A stretch of DNA of 64,000 nt from Pseudomonas sp. MWU13-2105 (GTDB taxonomy: Bacteria; Pseudomonadota; Gammaproteobacteria; Pseudomonadales; Pseudomonadaceae), in the NCBI RefSeq assembly GCF_023242315.1, contig NZ_JALLIY010000011.1:186001-250000 (forward strand). Reading direction: 5' to 3'. The translations under genes and the position numbers were made by a program. This document shows, one piece after another, positions 15,767 through 24,497 of the stretch (positions within the stretch are counted from its first letter, which is position 1; the number at the start of each line of letters is the position of its first letter). Below the pieces are notes generated by a model, which saw nothing but the letters and a program-made list of their open reading frames with translations, did not search any database and was not told where the DNA came from.

Positions 15767-17158
15767 ATGAGTAGTACGCATAATTCCAATAATCTGGAGC
15801 AAGGGCTCAAGTCGCGGCATGTGACCATGCTGTCGATTGCCGGGGTGATCGGGGCCGGGTTGTTTGTCGGTTCCGGGCACGCGATCGCCGAAGCCGGTCC
15901 CGCTGTACTGATGGCCTACGCTGCCGCCGGGGCCCTGGTGGTGCTGGTGATGCGCATGCTCGCCGAAATGGCCGTGGCTTCGCCGGATACCGGCTCCTTT
16001 TCGACCTACGCCGACCGTGCCATCGGGCACTGGGCCGGCTTCACCATCGGCTGGCTGTACTGGTGGTTCTGGGTGCTGGTGATCCCGCTGGAGGCCAATG
16101 CCGCCGCGACCATCCTGCATGCCTGGTTCCCCAACGTGGCGATCTGGGCCTTTACCCTGATCATTACCTTGCTGCTGACCGCGACCAACCTGTTCAGCGT
16201 GAAGAACTACGGCGAGTTCGAGTTCTGGTTCGCGCTGATCAAGGTGATCGCGATCATCGCCTTTATCGTGCTGGGTGTGCTGGCGATCTTTGGCTTGCTG
16301 CCGACCAGCCAGGTCAGCGGCGTGTCGCATCTGGTGGACACCGTGGGCTTCTTGCCCAATGGCATGGGCGCGGTATTGGCCGCGATGCTGACCACCATGT
16401 TCTCGTTCATGGGTACGGAAATCGTCACCATTGCCGCGGCCGAATCGAAAGATCCGGGCAAGCAGATCTCCAAGGCCACCAACTCGGTGATCTGGCGGAT
16501 CGGCCTGTTCTACCTGGTGTCGATCTTTATCGTGGTCGCGCTGGTGCCGTGGAATGACCCGAGCCTGGCGGCGGTCGGTTCCTATCAGGTGGTGCTGGAT
16601 CGCATGGGCATTCCGAATGCCAAGCTGATCGTTGACCTGGTGGTCTTGGTAGCGGTGACCAGTTGCCTGAACTCGGCGCTGTATACCGCATCGCGGATGC
16701 TCTTTTCCCTCGGCAAGCGCGGTGATGCGCCGGCCGTGTCCAAGCGCACCAATGACAGCGGCACGCCTTACTGGGCGGTGATGCTGTCGACGGCGGCGGC
16801 CTTCCTGGCGGTGTTCGCCAACTATGTCGCACCGGCAGCGGTGTTCGAGTTCCTGTTGGCCAGCTCCGGTGCCATTGCGTTGTTGGTGTACCTGGTGATC
16901 GCGGTGTCGCAGCTGCGCATGCGCCGTCAGCGCATGGCCAAGGGCGAGAAGATCGCCTTCAAGATGTGGCTGTTCCCCGGGCTGACCTGGGCGGTGATCG
17001 TGTTCATCGTCGCGGTGTTGGGCGTGATGTTGTGCCAGGAGGCCCATCGCGTCGAAATCCTCGCCACGGGCCTGCTCAGTGTGCTGGTGGTGGCCGCCGG
17101 TTTGCTGGTAGCGCGCCGTCGCCGGATCGAGAAAGCCGGGCGGGTGGTGTTGAACTGA
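15767..17158 (+). CDS. gabP: Amino-acid/polyamine permease, GabP-like
   Basis: 463 residues, APC superfamily, about 12 membrane segments. Start HVTMLSIAGVIGAGLFVGSG is the consensus first segment of the family; also GPAVLMAYAAAGALVVLVMR, RMLAEMAVASPDTGSFSTYA and a long match to GABA permeases through SFMGTEIVTIAAAESKDPGK. It should import GABA or a related amino acid by proton symport. AAAGG precedes the ATG. It stands next to the basic amino-acid ABC importer but faces away from it. Confidence 0.88.
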   Translation: MSSTHNSNNLEQGLKSRHVTMLSIAGVIGAGLFVGSGHAIAEAGPAVLMAYAAAGALVVLVMRMLAEMAVASPDTGSFSTYADRAIGHWAGFTIGWLYWWFWVLVIPLEANAAATILHAWFPNVAIWAFTLIITLLLTATNLFSVKNYGEFEFWFALIKVIAIIAFIVLGVLAIFGLLPTSQVSGVSHLVDTVGFLPNGMGAVLAAMLTTMFSFMGTEIVTIAAAESKDPGKQISKATNSVIWRIGLFYLVSIFIVVALVPWNDPSLAAVGSYQVVLDRMGIPNAKLIVDLVVLVAVTSCLNSALYTASRMLFSLGKRGDAPAVSKRTNDSGTPYWAVMLSTAAAFLAVFANYVAPAAVFEFLLASSGAIALLVYLVIAVSQLRMRRQRMAKGEKIAFKMWLFPGLTWAVIVFIVAVLGVMLCQEAHRVEILATGLLSVLVVAAGLLVARRRRIEKAGRVVLN

Positions 17159-17171
17159 GGCGCTGTGGCGG

Positions 17172-17579
17172 CTAGCCGGCGGCTTTCTGTAGCGCTTGCG
17201 AGGCCGCCACATAATCGGCCTGGAAGGCCGGGCTCTCGATCCAGGCCAGGGCCGCTTCCTCAGTGGCCTCGGTGGACCACTGGCGGTATTCGATCAGTGC
17301 CGAAAGGATAAAGTCCGTCGCTTCTTCCTCGCCCTCCTGCTCCAACACCAGCGCCAGCAGCGGATCCTCCAGGAACACGCTGCACATGGCCTGCTGGCTG
17401 CCGTGCTCGGCGTCGCGCATTCTCTTGAACAGGTCGGTCAGGTCGACCGAAGCGAAGTCGATGCGGTCGTCATCCAGCGGCAGCGCCTCGGCCGGCTCGC
17501 TGGCGCGCCGGGTGCGGTTCTGCTTGGCCTTGGCTTTCGCCCGTTGCGCGCGTTTGTCTTGCTTGTTCTGGGATGCCAT
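17172..17579 (-). CDS. Conserved hypothetical protein
   Basis: 135 residues from ATG 17579. The first 30 residues are strongly basic (QNKQDKRAQRAKAKAKQNRT), followed by an acidic helical body (DLTDLFKRMRDAEHGSQQAM, LVLEQEGEEEATDFILSALI). I recognise it only as a type of small Pseudomonas protein without a function. It is convergent with the permease, 13 bases away. Confidence 0.7.
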   Translation of the reverse strand: MASQNKQDKRAQRAKAKAKQNRTRRASEPAEALPLDDDRIDFASVDLTDLFKRMRDAEHGSQQAMCSVFLEDPLLALVLEQEGEEEATDFILSALIEYRQWSTEATEEAALAWIESPAFQADYVAASQALQKAAG

Positions 17580-17615
17580 GGACTCGGGTGCTTTCACAAA
17601 GAGGTAAGCGCGCAA

Positions 17616-18203
17616 TTATCCTCCGTGCGCCGCCGCAATTCCAATCTTCCCCGGTGTCCCCGCCCGCAGCTCGCCTTTCTCCAGCCAGTGCAGCGCAATC
17701 GGCCAGAGCTTTTCCTGATACTGGCTGCGAAAAAAAGCGAAATGCCCCACCTCTGATTCATCGATATCTTCCGGCGCCTTGACCCGGGCAAACGGCAACG
17801 CCGCCAGCCCGACCGCGCAGCCACCGAAGCTGTGGGCGACGACATCGATGGGCTGGCCGGGATGCTCGCGCGTCGCCCGTTGCAGCATGGCCTCGAAATC
17901 CAGCGCGCCCCAGTCGGTCCAGGAGGCCTTGAGCCCGCGCAGCGTGGCCGGGCGCGATTCGCCGATGCCGCGATAATCGTAGGTGATGACATCCATGCCA
18001 TTGGCAAACAGGTAGTCGGCAAAGCGCGAGTAATGGCGGCAGCGCACCGAGGTTGCGGCATTGATGATCACCACGGGGCGCACGCCAGCGCTGTCAGCGT
18101 GGCGCCAGGCAAAGCCGCCCAGGGCGAAGCCGTCGGCGGCCGGTTCAATGAACGCCTCGACGCGGGATGTCGCAGGGTGGTGCGAGTTGTTGATCGAGCT
18201 CAT
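17616..18203 (-). CDS. Alpha/beta hydrolase with an apparent internal deletion
   Basis: 195 residues from ATG 18203. The N-terminal half is a normal COG4757-type hydrolase: VVIINAATSVRCRHYSRFAD, YDYRGIGES and the nucleophile elbow AHSFGG. After GLAALPFARVKAPEDIDESE it jumps to VGHFAFFRSQYQEKLWPIAL, which in full-length relatives (about 280-290 residues) comes at the very end. The lid and the acid-residue region, roughly 90 residues, seem to be missing. The protein may not fold or work. The frame upstream to 18326 lacks support. Confidence 0.65.
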   Translation of the reverse strand: MSSINNSHHPATSRVEAFIEPAADGFALGGFAWRHADSAGVRPVVIINAATSVRCRHYSRFADYLFANGMDVITYDYRGIGESRPATLRGLKASWTDWGALDFEAMLQRATREHPGQPIDVVAHSFGGCAVGLAALPFARVKAPEDIDESEVGHFAFFRSQYQEKLWPIALHWLEKGELRAGTPGKIGIAAAHGG

Positions 18204-18360
18204 TGGCGGCTTCCTGGCATGCAGTGTGTCTGATCCCTGAGTGCAATTGGCGCCCCGATACAGTGCTTGCAGCTGTGCAAATTGATGGCCGATACTGCGG
18301 TCGCTATCGGCGCACGGGACGCTCACCTTCAGGCAGCGGCTGTTTCAACAAGGGATTGCC

Positions 18361-19782
18361 ATGTTTCAGATAGACCGCAACAGCAAGACGCTGCTGGTAG
18401 ACCAGATCCGAAACGCGATCATTGCCCGTATTGAGTCCTTTCAGTGGGTTCAGGGCGGGCGACTTCCCTCTGTCCGCGCGCTGGCCAAGCAACTGGGCGT
18501 CAGCATCTTCACGGTGAGCAGCGCCTACGAAGACCTGGTGGCGCAGCACATCATCGAGTCGCGTCCGGGGGCGGGCTATTTCATCCTGGCCTGCCATTCG
18601 GTCGGTCCGCTCAAGGACGTTGACACCTTGGTCCCGCCTTCCAGTGAGCACTCGAGTTTTCTCTTCCGGGCGCTGGATCCGACGCAATACGATATTCCCG
18701 TCAGTTCAGGCTACCTGCCACTGGCCTGGCTGGCCGACGCGGTCCCGGCCTCGGTGACTGGACGGCTGATTCGTAACACACTTTCCTGCAGCACTCCAGC
18801 GCCCGCGGCCGGTAGCCAGGACCTGCGGGCGGTGATTGCGCGCAAGTTGCGCGAGGTCCATATCAACGCCTCCAGCAGCCAGGTCGTGCTCACCATGGGG
18901 GCCACCCATGCGCTTTCACTGCTGCGAAGCATCCTGTTGGGCCCCGGGGATTATCTGTTGGTGGAGGACCCCAGTTACCTGTTGCTGCAACTCAAGCTGA
19001 TCAAGGAGCGTGACTTCAAGATCATCACCGTCCCGCGACTGGATGACGGTCCGGACCTGGCGGCGATGGAAGCGATCCTGATCAAGTATCGGCCGAAACT
19101 GTTCCTGACCCAGACCCTGGTTCACAACCCCATCGGCGGCAATACGTCTCCAGAGAAGGGCTTCAAGCTGTTGTCGCTGGCCCGCCAGTATGATTTTCAT
19201 ATCATCGAGGACGATGTTTTTGGTGCCCTGTCGACCCGGCAGACGCTGCGGCTTGCCAGCCTGGATGGCTTCGACAGGACTTTCTATATCAGCGGTTTCA
19301 GCAAGGTGCTGAGCCCGGCGCTGCGCCTGGGCTACGTGGTGGCGCCAGCGGCCTTTGTCGAGCGGCTGGTCGAGCAGAAAATGTACAACGTGCTCTGCGG
19401 CTCGGCGATTGACGAAACCATAGTGACCTACACGCTGGAGTCCGGTCGTTATCAGCATCACCTGGATACGCTGGGCCAGCGGGTCATGCAGGAGCGCTCA
19501 AGGGCGCGGGAGTGGCTGGGGGCTGTCGGTGTGGTGTTTGATGAGCACGGTGCTGAAGGTTTGTTTCTCTGGGGGCGACTGCCGGAGCACGTGAATATCC
19601 CGAATCTGGTCGAACTGGCCCACCACGCCAGCATATTGCTGGCCCCAGGCTCCTTGTTCAGCAATACCGGCGAGTATGACCAGTACATCCGCTTCAATGT
19701 CAGCCACTGCAATCATCTTGGATTCAAACGCTTTCTCCAGGCGCATATCGCGCCGGTGCTGTCCATCGAACACGGTGCCTGA
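18361..19782 (+). CDS. MocR/PtsJ-type GntR regulator with aminotransferase-like domain
   Basis: 473 residues. A GntR helix-turn-helix fills residues 10-75 (LLVDQIRNAIIARIESFQWV, LPSVRALAKQLGVSIFTVSS). The fold type I PLP domain has MGATHALSLLRSILLGPGDY, EDDVFGALS and the PLP lysine in ISGFSKVLSPALRLGYV. It ends 18 bases from a convergent four-gene group (methyltransferase, exporter, ligase remnant) that it may regulate, although it is divergent from the broken hydrolase. Confidence 0.87.
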   Translation: MFQIDRNSKTLLVDQIRNAIIARIESFQWVQGGRLPSVRALAKQLGVSIFTVSSAYEDLVAQHIIESRPGAGYFILACHSVGPLKDVDTLVPPSSEHSSFLFRALDPTQYDIPVSSGYLPLAWLADAVPASVTGRLIRNTLSCSTPAPAAGSQDLRAVIARKLREVHINASSSQVVLTMGATHALSLLRSILLGPGDYLLVEDPSYLLLQLKLIKERDFKIITVPRLDDGPDLAAMEAILIKYRPKLFLTQTLVHNPIGGNTSPEKGFKLLSLARQYDFHIIEDDVFGALSTRQTLRLASLDGFDRTFYISGFSKVLSPALRLGYVVAPAAFVERLVEQKMYNVLCGSAIDETIVTYTLESGRYQHHLDTLGQRVMQERSRAREWLGAVGVVFDEHGAEGLFLWGRLPEHVNIPNLVELAHHASILLAPGSLFSNTGEYDQYIRFNVSHCNHLGFKRFLQAHIAPVLSIEHGA

Positions 19783-19799
19783 GCGCGTGGCGCGCGAGC

Positions 19800-20171
19800 T
19801 CAGGCGTTGGTCGTGCTGCGGAGTATCTGTCCGCCTGCCGCTTCGATTATCGAGCTGAGCTTTTCATATTGGGCTTCGGGGATGAAGGCGCCGAGGAAGA
19901 CCGAGCCGAGACTGCGTTGCCAGAGTTTGAAGTAGCGTTCCAGGCTCATGACCTCGCTCAGGTTCTGATAAGAGAAGATGGTGCCTTCAAGGATGATGAC
20001 CTCATCGTTGTCCTGCAGACTCTGGATGCACAGCTCGTCATCCACTTCCGAGTTGTTGATGGTCAGTCTGATGTTCTCGATCCAGTGCAGTGGCCTGCCG
20101 TCATGGCTAAGCCACACGGCGGGCTCGGCATAAAAGGATTTCAGTGCGGATCCAGTGGTTTTTGTCGACAT
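19800..20171 (-). CDS. Hypothetical protein, last gene of the methyltransferase-exporter group
   Basis: 123 residues, not recognised. It is soluble, with mixed composition: PAVWLSHDGRPLHWIENIRL, CIQSLQDNDEVIILEGTIFS, MSLERYFKLWQRSLGSVFLG. It begins 13 bases after the methyltransferase stop, so it is co-transcribed. The regular alternation of short strands might mean a small beta-rich fold, but no motif supports a function. Confidence 0.7.
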   Translation of the reverse strand: MSTKTTGSALKSFYAEPAVWLSHDGRPLHWIENIRLTINNSEVDDELCIQSLQDNDEVIILEGTIFSYQNLSEVMSLERYFKLWQRSLGSVFLGAFIPEAQYEKLSSIIEAAGGQILRSTTNA

Positions 20172-20184
20172 GGATGGCTCCTGT

Positions 20185-20964
20185 TCACTTTTTTTCGGCT
20201 TTGAACCGCAGGCATGTGCAGTCCAGCGTCCACTGGTTGTTACTGTCCAGACAATCGGCAGCCAACTCTTCGGTCACTTCATTCAAAAACGTATCTTGTG
20301 ATTCGGCGGGCAGCAGCGCCAAGTAGCGGGCTCCGAACCTTTGCAGCCATTGGGCAATCGAACAATCCAGGGTCACCGGGTGTTCGAACCAGTGAATGCT
20401 GCTTACGTGGAAACCCGCGTTTTCCAGCACCCTCTGGTAGGCGCCGGCTGTAGGCAGATAAAGCTGATCGGCGACTTCGAAGTCAAGGGATCTGCGCGCC
20501 AGTGAGTCGCGCAGCGCGCGCCGCAGGATTTTCTGATGTCCGGCCCCGGCGAATTCGCCGACAAAGCGCCCACCCGGTTTCAGGGCTTCGTAGATCCCGA
20601 TGGCCACTTGGTCCGAGCGTGGCATCCAGTGCAGTGCGTCATAGCTCAGTACCGCGTCGAACTCCTGATAGAAATACAACTGCTCGGCATTGCCATGGCG
20701 TACCTCCAGCCCTCTGGCCCGGGCGGCTGAAACCAGGCTGGGGTCGTTGTCGAACCCCACCACCTGATTCCCGCCGTGTTGGAGTTGCTCGCTCAGGCTG
20801 CCATCGCCGCAGCCGATATCCAACAGCACTTCCCCGGGCTTGAGGCCCAGCAGTTCGAGGACCGCCCTGGCGGGATGATCGATCAAACAGATGTCACGCT
20901 CATCCCGCACTCCCGCCCTCTGCTGCGATTCACCGCTCGGACAAAAAGATGTCGAAGAAGTCAT
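20185..20964 (-). CDS. Class I SAM-dependent methyltransferase
   Basis: 259 residues. Motif I is LLDIGCGDGSLSEQLQHGG at about 47-65, followed by VVGFDNDPSLVSAARARGLE and the post-motif AVLSYDALHWMPRSDQVAIG and KPGGRFVGEFAGAGHQ. The Methyltransf_11/25-type layout is like trans-aconitate methyltransferase (ALHWM). A small carboxylate or amino-acid-derived substrate is possible. It lies between an EamA exporter and a small unknown gene on the same strand. Confidence 0.85.
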   Translation of the reverse strand: MTSSTSFCPSGESQQRAGVRDERDICLIDHPARAVLELLGLKPGEVLLDIGCGDGSLSEQLQHGGNQVVGFDNDPSLVSAARARGLEVRHGNAEQLYFYQEFDAVLSYDALHWMPRSDQVAIGIYEALKPGGRFVGEFAGAGHQKILRRALRDSLARRSLDFEVADQLYLPTAGAYQRVLENAGFHVSSIHWFEHPVTLDCSIAQWLQRFGARYLALLPAESQDTFLNEVTEELAADCLDSNNQWTLDCTCLRFKAEKK

Positions 20965-21014
20965 GCTCGAGATTCCATTCTAGGGCGAGGGCGGCGCGGC
21001 CACCGGGCGAGTAG

Positions 21015-21914
21015 TCAGGTGCGTTTGGACAACCAGACCAAGATGATGACAATAGCGCAGACTAATGGCGTCAGCCAGTTCCAGGTTTCGCCCATCAGCC
21101 AGATCGAGAAGCCGAAGGTGAAGAACGGTTGCAGCAACTGCAGCTGGCTGATGCGCTGGATACCACCGAGGGCGAGGGCCCGGTTCCAGGAAAAGAAGCC
21201 CAGCAGCGAGTTGACCAGCGCCAGGAACAGCAGGGCGGCGATACCGGTGCTCGGCAGGTGGGCGATGGTGTTGCTGTCGAAGAGCCACAGGCTGGCCGGC
21301 AGCAGTACCGGCAGGCTGATGACCAGGGTCCAGCATATCACCTGCCAGCCCGGCAGTTCCTTGGACAGCGCGCCGCCCTGGGCATAGCCGAAGCCGGCCA
21401 GTGCCACGGCGCCGAGCAGGGCCAGGTCACCGATGTAGATGTCGGAAACATTCGACTTCATCACCGTGTACGACATGACCACCAGGAAGCCCAGGCTGGA
21501 GACCGCCCAGAACGCCTTGGACGGCCGGGTGCCGGTGATCAGGGTGCCGAAGATCGCCGTCGACAGCGGCAGCGCGGCCAGGACCACGCCGCCGTGGCTG
21601 ACGGGCACATACTGCATGCCCAGTGCCGTGAGGATCGGGAAGCCGTAGACGATCCCGGTGGAGGTCAGCAGCATGCGCTTGATCTGCGAGCGGTCCGGAA
21701 GCCTGGCGCGACCAATGAGCAAAAAGGGAATCGCGGCGAGGGCCGCGATCACCGAGCGAAAGATCCCGACCTGGACGGCGCTCAGATCGCCCGCGAGCAT
21801 CTTGGCCGCGGGCAGGGTCATGGCAAAGGCTGCTACTGAGATCAGACCCAGGAAGTAGGCTTGCAGGTCTTGACTCTTGGTCTCTGGAAAACTGGCTGCG
21901 TTGGCTTGCGTCAT
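21015..21914 (-). CDS. EamA/DMT superfamily exporter
   Basis: 299 residues from ATG 21914, with ten membrane segments in two EamA repeats: AFAMTLPAAKMLAGDLSAVQ, VGIFRSVIAALAAIPFLLIG, then SLLGFFSWNRALALGGIQRI. Such proteins export amino acids or small metabolites. Placed between a ligase remnant and a methyltransferase, it is the likely exit route for whatever this group makes or once made. Confidence 0.87.
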   Translation of the reverse strand: MTQANAASFPETKSQDLQAYFLGLISVAAFAMTLPAAKMLAGDLSAVQVGIFRSVIAALAAIPFLLIGRARLPDRSQIKRMLLTSTGIVYGFPILTALGMQYVPVSHGGVVLAALPLSTAIFGTLITGTRPSKAFWAVSSLGFLVVMSYTVMKSNVSDIYIGDLALLGAVALAGFGYAQGGALSKELPGWQVICWTLVISLPVLLPASLWLFDSNTIAHLPSTGIAALLFLALVNSLLGFFSWNRALALGGIQRISQLQLLQPFFTFGFSIWLMGETWNWLTPLVCAIVIILVWLSKRT

Positions 21915-21976
21915 GCTGACGGCTCCTTTTGATGGTGGCGGGATCCGGGGCAGCCGGGTATCCGTGAACATGTTCT

Positions 21977-22915
21977 TCAGGGCGTGGAGGGGTCATTTGC
22001 GCTGGCTTTCAACCACAGGCGCAGCTCCGTCTTGAGCAGCTCGCCGTAGCTGTTCCTGAGCAGTACGTTGCGCAGGTCTGTCGGGTAGATGGGCGCGTCG
22101 CCATAGATAATGGTCTTGATGCCCTTGCCGTCGTAGCCTTGGAGGCGGGCCTGCTCGACCATGTACGTGAACATGGCGGGGGCCACGAATAGCGTGATAT
22201 TGCCGAACCCGCTCGCCAGCTCGAACAGTTCGTCGGCCTTGAAATCGCGAGACTCCGGGACGACATGGCGAGCGGCCCGACGTACCTGGGTCAGGTTGTA
22301 GAGCCCGGCGCAGTGAGACATCGGCGCGGCATACACCACGACCTCATCGGCGTCGATCGGATCGACATCGGGTGAAAAGCCCTGCGACATGGCCGTCAAG
22401 TTACCGTGGCTGAGTATTACCGCCTTGGTGTCGCCTGTGCTGTTGGGGGTGTAGAACAGCCAGGCCGGGTCGTCGGCATGCCGCGGATAAGGTGTGTCCG
22501 GCGGCGAAGTGATCGAGGTGAGTGCCCCCATGTCCTCCCGATCCAGCTCGTGGCACCCCAGGGGGAGTCTCTCGGGGGCGAACACCTGGCCGCCGTCGGT
22601 GAAAATCAGCCGGGCGTCAGCGTTGCCGACGATCCAGCCGGCCTCGACGGGGTGCAGCTTGCAGTCGATCGGCACTGCCACGGCACCGGCCCACCAGATG
22701 GCGTAGAGCAGCTCGAGGTATTCGCAACAGTTCTGCATGAACAGGACGACCCGGTCGCCGGGGACGATGCCGTGCTCGTCAATGAGGTAGGCGGCCCGGT
22801 GCCGGACCAAGGCGACAAAGGCGCCGTAGTTGGCGACTAGCTGCTGCCCTTCGAACAAGGCTGGGCGCTTGGGATATTGAAGGCCGGCTTCGTCCAGCCA
22901 GTTGGCGATATTCAT
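21977..22915 (-). pseudogene. Truncated AMP-dependent synthetase/ligase
   Basis: 312 residues from ATG 22915. The first half of an ANL adenylating enzyme is clear: NIANWLDEAGLQYPKRPALF, VVLFMQNCCEYLELLYAIWW, AVPIDCKLHPVEAGWIVGNA. The phosphate-binding A3 motif is altered (FYTPNSTGDTKAVILSHGNL instead of YTSGTTGxPKG). The match ends after GDAPIYPTDLRNVLLR and the rest (KTELRLWLKASANDPSTP) is unrelated. The A5-A10 motifs and the C-terminal domain are gone, so it should be inactive. The exporter gene follows after 62 bases. Confidence 0.75.
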
Positions 22916-23043
22916 GCTCGGCTCCTGCGTGCCTGAAGGACAGGTGCACACTAGTCAGCCAGGCGGGGCCAGTACCGGTACGGTTGGGAATAAGCGCAAC
23001 GAACTGTATTGTTTGCCGACCATGACAGTTGTCGGACGGCGTA

Positions 23044-23955
23044 TTAGAGGGCCTTTGATCGGAGTTGTTCGACCTCTGCCACATAGCGCTCCACCTCTGC
23101 AAACAGCCATGCGGAAAACTGATGCTGCTTGGCTTCCAAGTGCTCCTGGACCGGCAACACCAACCAATAGGGATAGGCATAAGGTGACGCGTATTCGGTC
23201 AGTTGGACCAGCTCACCTCGCACGATGGCATCATGCACCAGGCTACGGCGGACCAACGCGATACCTTGCCTCAGACGCACAGCCTCCAGTACCAGATTGG
23301 AGTCATTGCTGCACAAGCCCGTACGGGGCACGTTGACATCCAGGCCGGCGACCTGGCACCAGGGTTGCCAGGAGTCCATCGTGAAAATGATCGTGCTGGC
23401 AACGACCTCCGCGGGTGTCGTCGGTAGTTGCCCGCCATTGAAGTCGGGGGCCGCGACCACCACCATGTCATCGTGAAACATCAGACGCTTTTCCAGCCCC
23501 TCCCAGTCGCCACGCCCCATACGCACGCCGATATCAACCGACTCCTGAAGCAGATTCGATACGGTCAGGCTGGCATGTAAGCGCACGGTGATATGCGGAT
23601 AGTGCTGCTGAAACCGTCCGATCCTGGGCAACAGCCAGGAGCGCCCGAATGAAGGCATTACCGCTACCACCAATTCGGATGCCTTGGGCCGCGCCTGGAC
23701 CAGATGAGTGGCCTCGGCGATGGCACCCAACGACTGACGGATTTGCAGTGAGTACAGGCGGCCATGCTCATTCACCCGCAAGCCACGCCCCTCGCGAATG
23801 AACAGGTTGATACCGACCAACTCCTCCAGCACCTTGATCTGTTGGCTGATCGCCGAGTGCGTCACATGAAGCTCCTTGGCGGCGAGCGTGACGCTGCCTA
23901 ACCGGGCGACGGCCTCAAAGCTACGGAGACAGCTAAGGGGGGGGACGGTCGACAT
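23044..23955 (-). CDS. LysR family transcriptional regulator (GcvA-like)
   Basis: 303 residues. The helix-turn-helix occupies residues 8-65 (LRSFEAVARLGSVTLAAKEL, HVTHSAISQQIKVLEELVGI), with the GcvA-style start PPLSCLRSFEAVARLGS. A LysR substrate domain follows (VAVMPSFGRSWLLPRIGRFQ, VDIGVRMGRGDWEGL). It sits 128 bases upstream of, and on the same strand as, the truncated ligase, and 139 bases from a divergent DUF2917-like/EamA gene pair, the more usual LysR target arrangement. Confidence 0.9.
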   Translation of the reverse strand: MSTVPPLSCLRSFEAVARLGSVTLAAKELHVTHSAISQQIKVLEELVGINLFIREGRGLRVNEHGRLYSLQIRQSLGAIAEATHLVQARPKASELVVAVMPSFGRSWLLPRIGRFQQHYPHITVRLHASLTVSNLLQESVDIGVRMGRGDWEGLEKRLMFHDDMVVVAAPDFNGGQLPTTPAEVVASTIIFTMDSWQPWCQVAGLDVNVPRTGLCSNDSNLVLEAVRLRQGIALVRRSLVHDAIVRGELVQLTEYASPYAYPYWLVLPVQEHLEAKQHQFSAWLFAEVERYVAEVEQLRSKAL

Positions 23956-24091
23956 GTAAGCCTTCCTAACAGAAGTGGTAAAAAATGACTGATATTTTAA
24001 AGCCTGCGGTCCATTTAATGTAAGTCAAAGTGTATGGGCAGCCTCGGCAACAGCAGTGGTGACCAGCACGGACTGCTTGCAAGAGGGCTGT

Positions 24092-24457
24092 GTGGTGAAA
24101 AGCGTCTCGAAATTGGTCGAAAGACCCGCTGTGCAACCCATTGAGTCTGCCCACAACTGGGTACAGATTTCTCTGGGACAGACTCAACTGTTGTCCCTGC
24201 GATTTGCTCAGGACATTTATACCTATTCAATGACCGGTCGCCACTGGGTCAGCTGGGATGGCTGTGATCTGTTACTGGAGCAGGGGCAGATCATCAAGTT
24301 GACCGCCGGCATGGCCTTGATTGATGGCGAAGGTGTCATGCAAGTGGCGCCTGTGAATGCACCTCCGCGCTGGAGCGGCTTTTCTGGGTTGCGCAAATGG
24401 TTGGGGCCTCTCTACATGAATCCGCGCACCTTGGCTTTGCGCATCGATATCAACTAG
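24092..24457 (+). CDS. DUF2917-like small protein
   Basis: About 121 residues; the likely start is one of two adjacent GTGs at 24092/24095 after AAGAGG, although the frame is open from 24056. The core IYTYSMTGRHWVSWDGCDLL, LEQGQIIKLTAGMALIDGEG resembles DUF2917, a small beta-rich domain of unknown function (x-G-x-x-W-x-T/S then dhlL-xxG). It lies 40 bases before an EamA exporter and is divergent from LysR, so all three may form one regulatory unit. Confidence 0.6.
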   Translation: MVKSVSKLVERPAVQPIESAHNWVQISLGQTQLLSLRFAQDIYTYSMTGRHWVSWDGCDLLLEQGQIIKLTAGMALIDGEGVMQVAPVNAPPRWSGFSGLRKWLGPLYMNPRTLALRIDIN

Positions 24458-24497
24458 CGATGGGCAACCAATCGGCGCTCTGCAAGGACTTCGGATA

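Noticed and set aside
17616..18326. Longer start for the hydrolase at 18326
   Set aside because: The extension (GANCTQGSDTLHARKPP) has no homology-like features and no ribosome site; ATG 18203 starts the recognisable protein.
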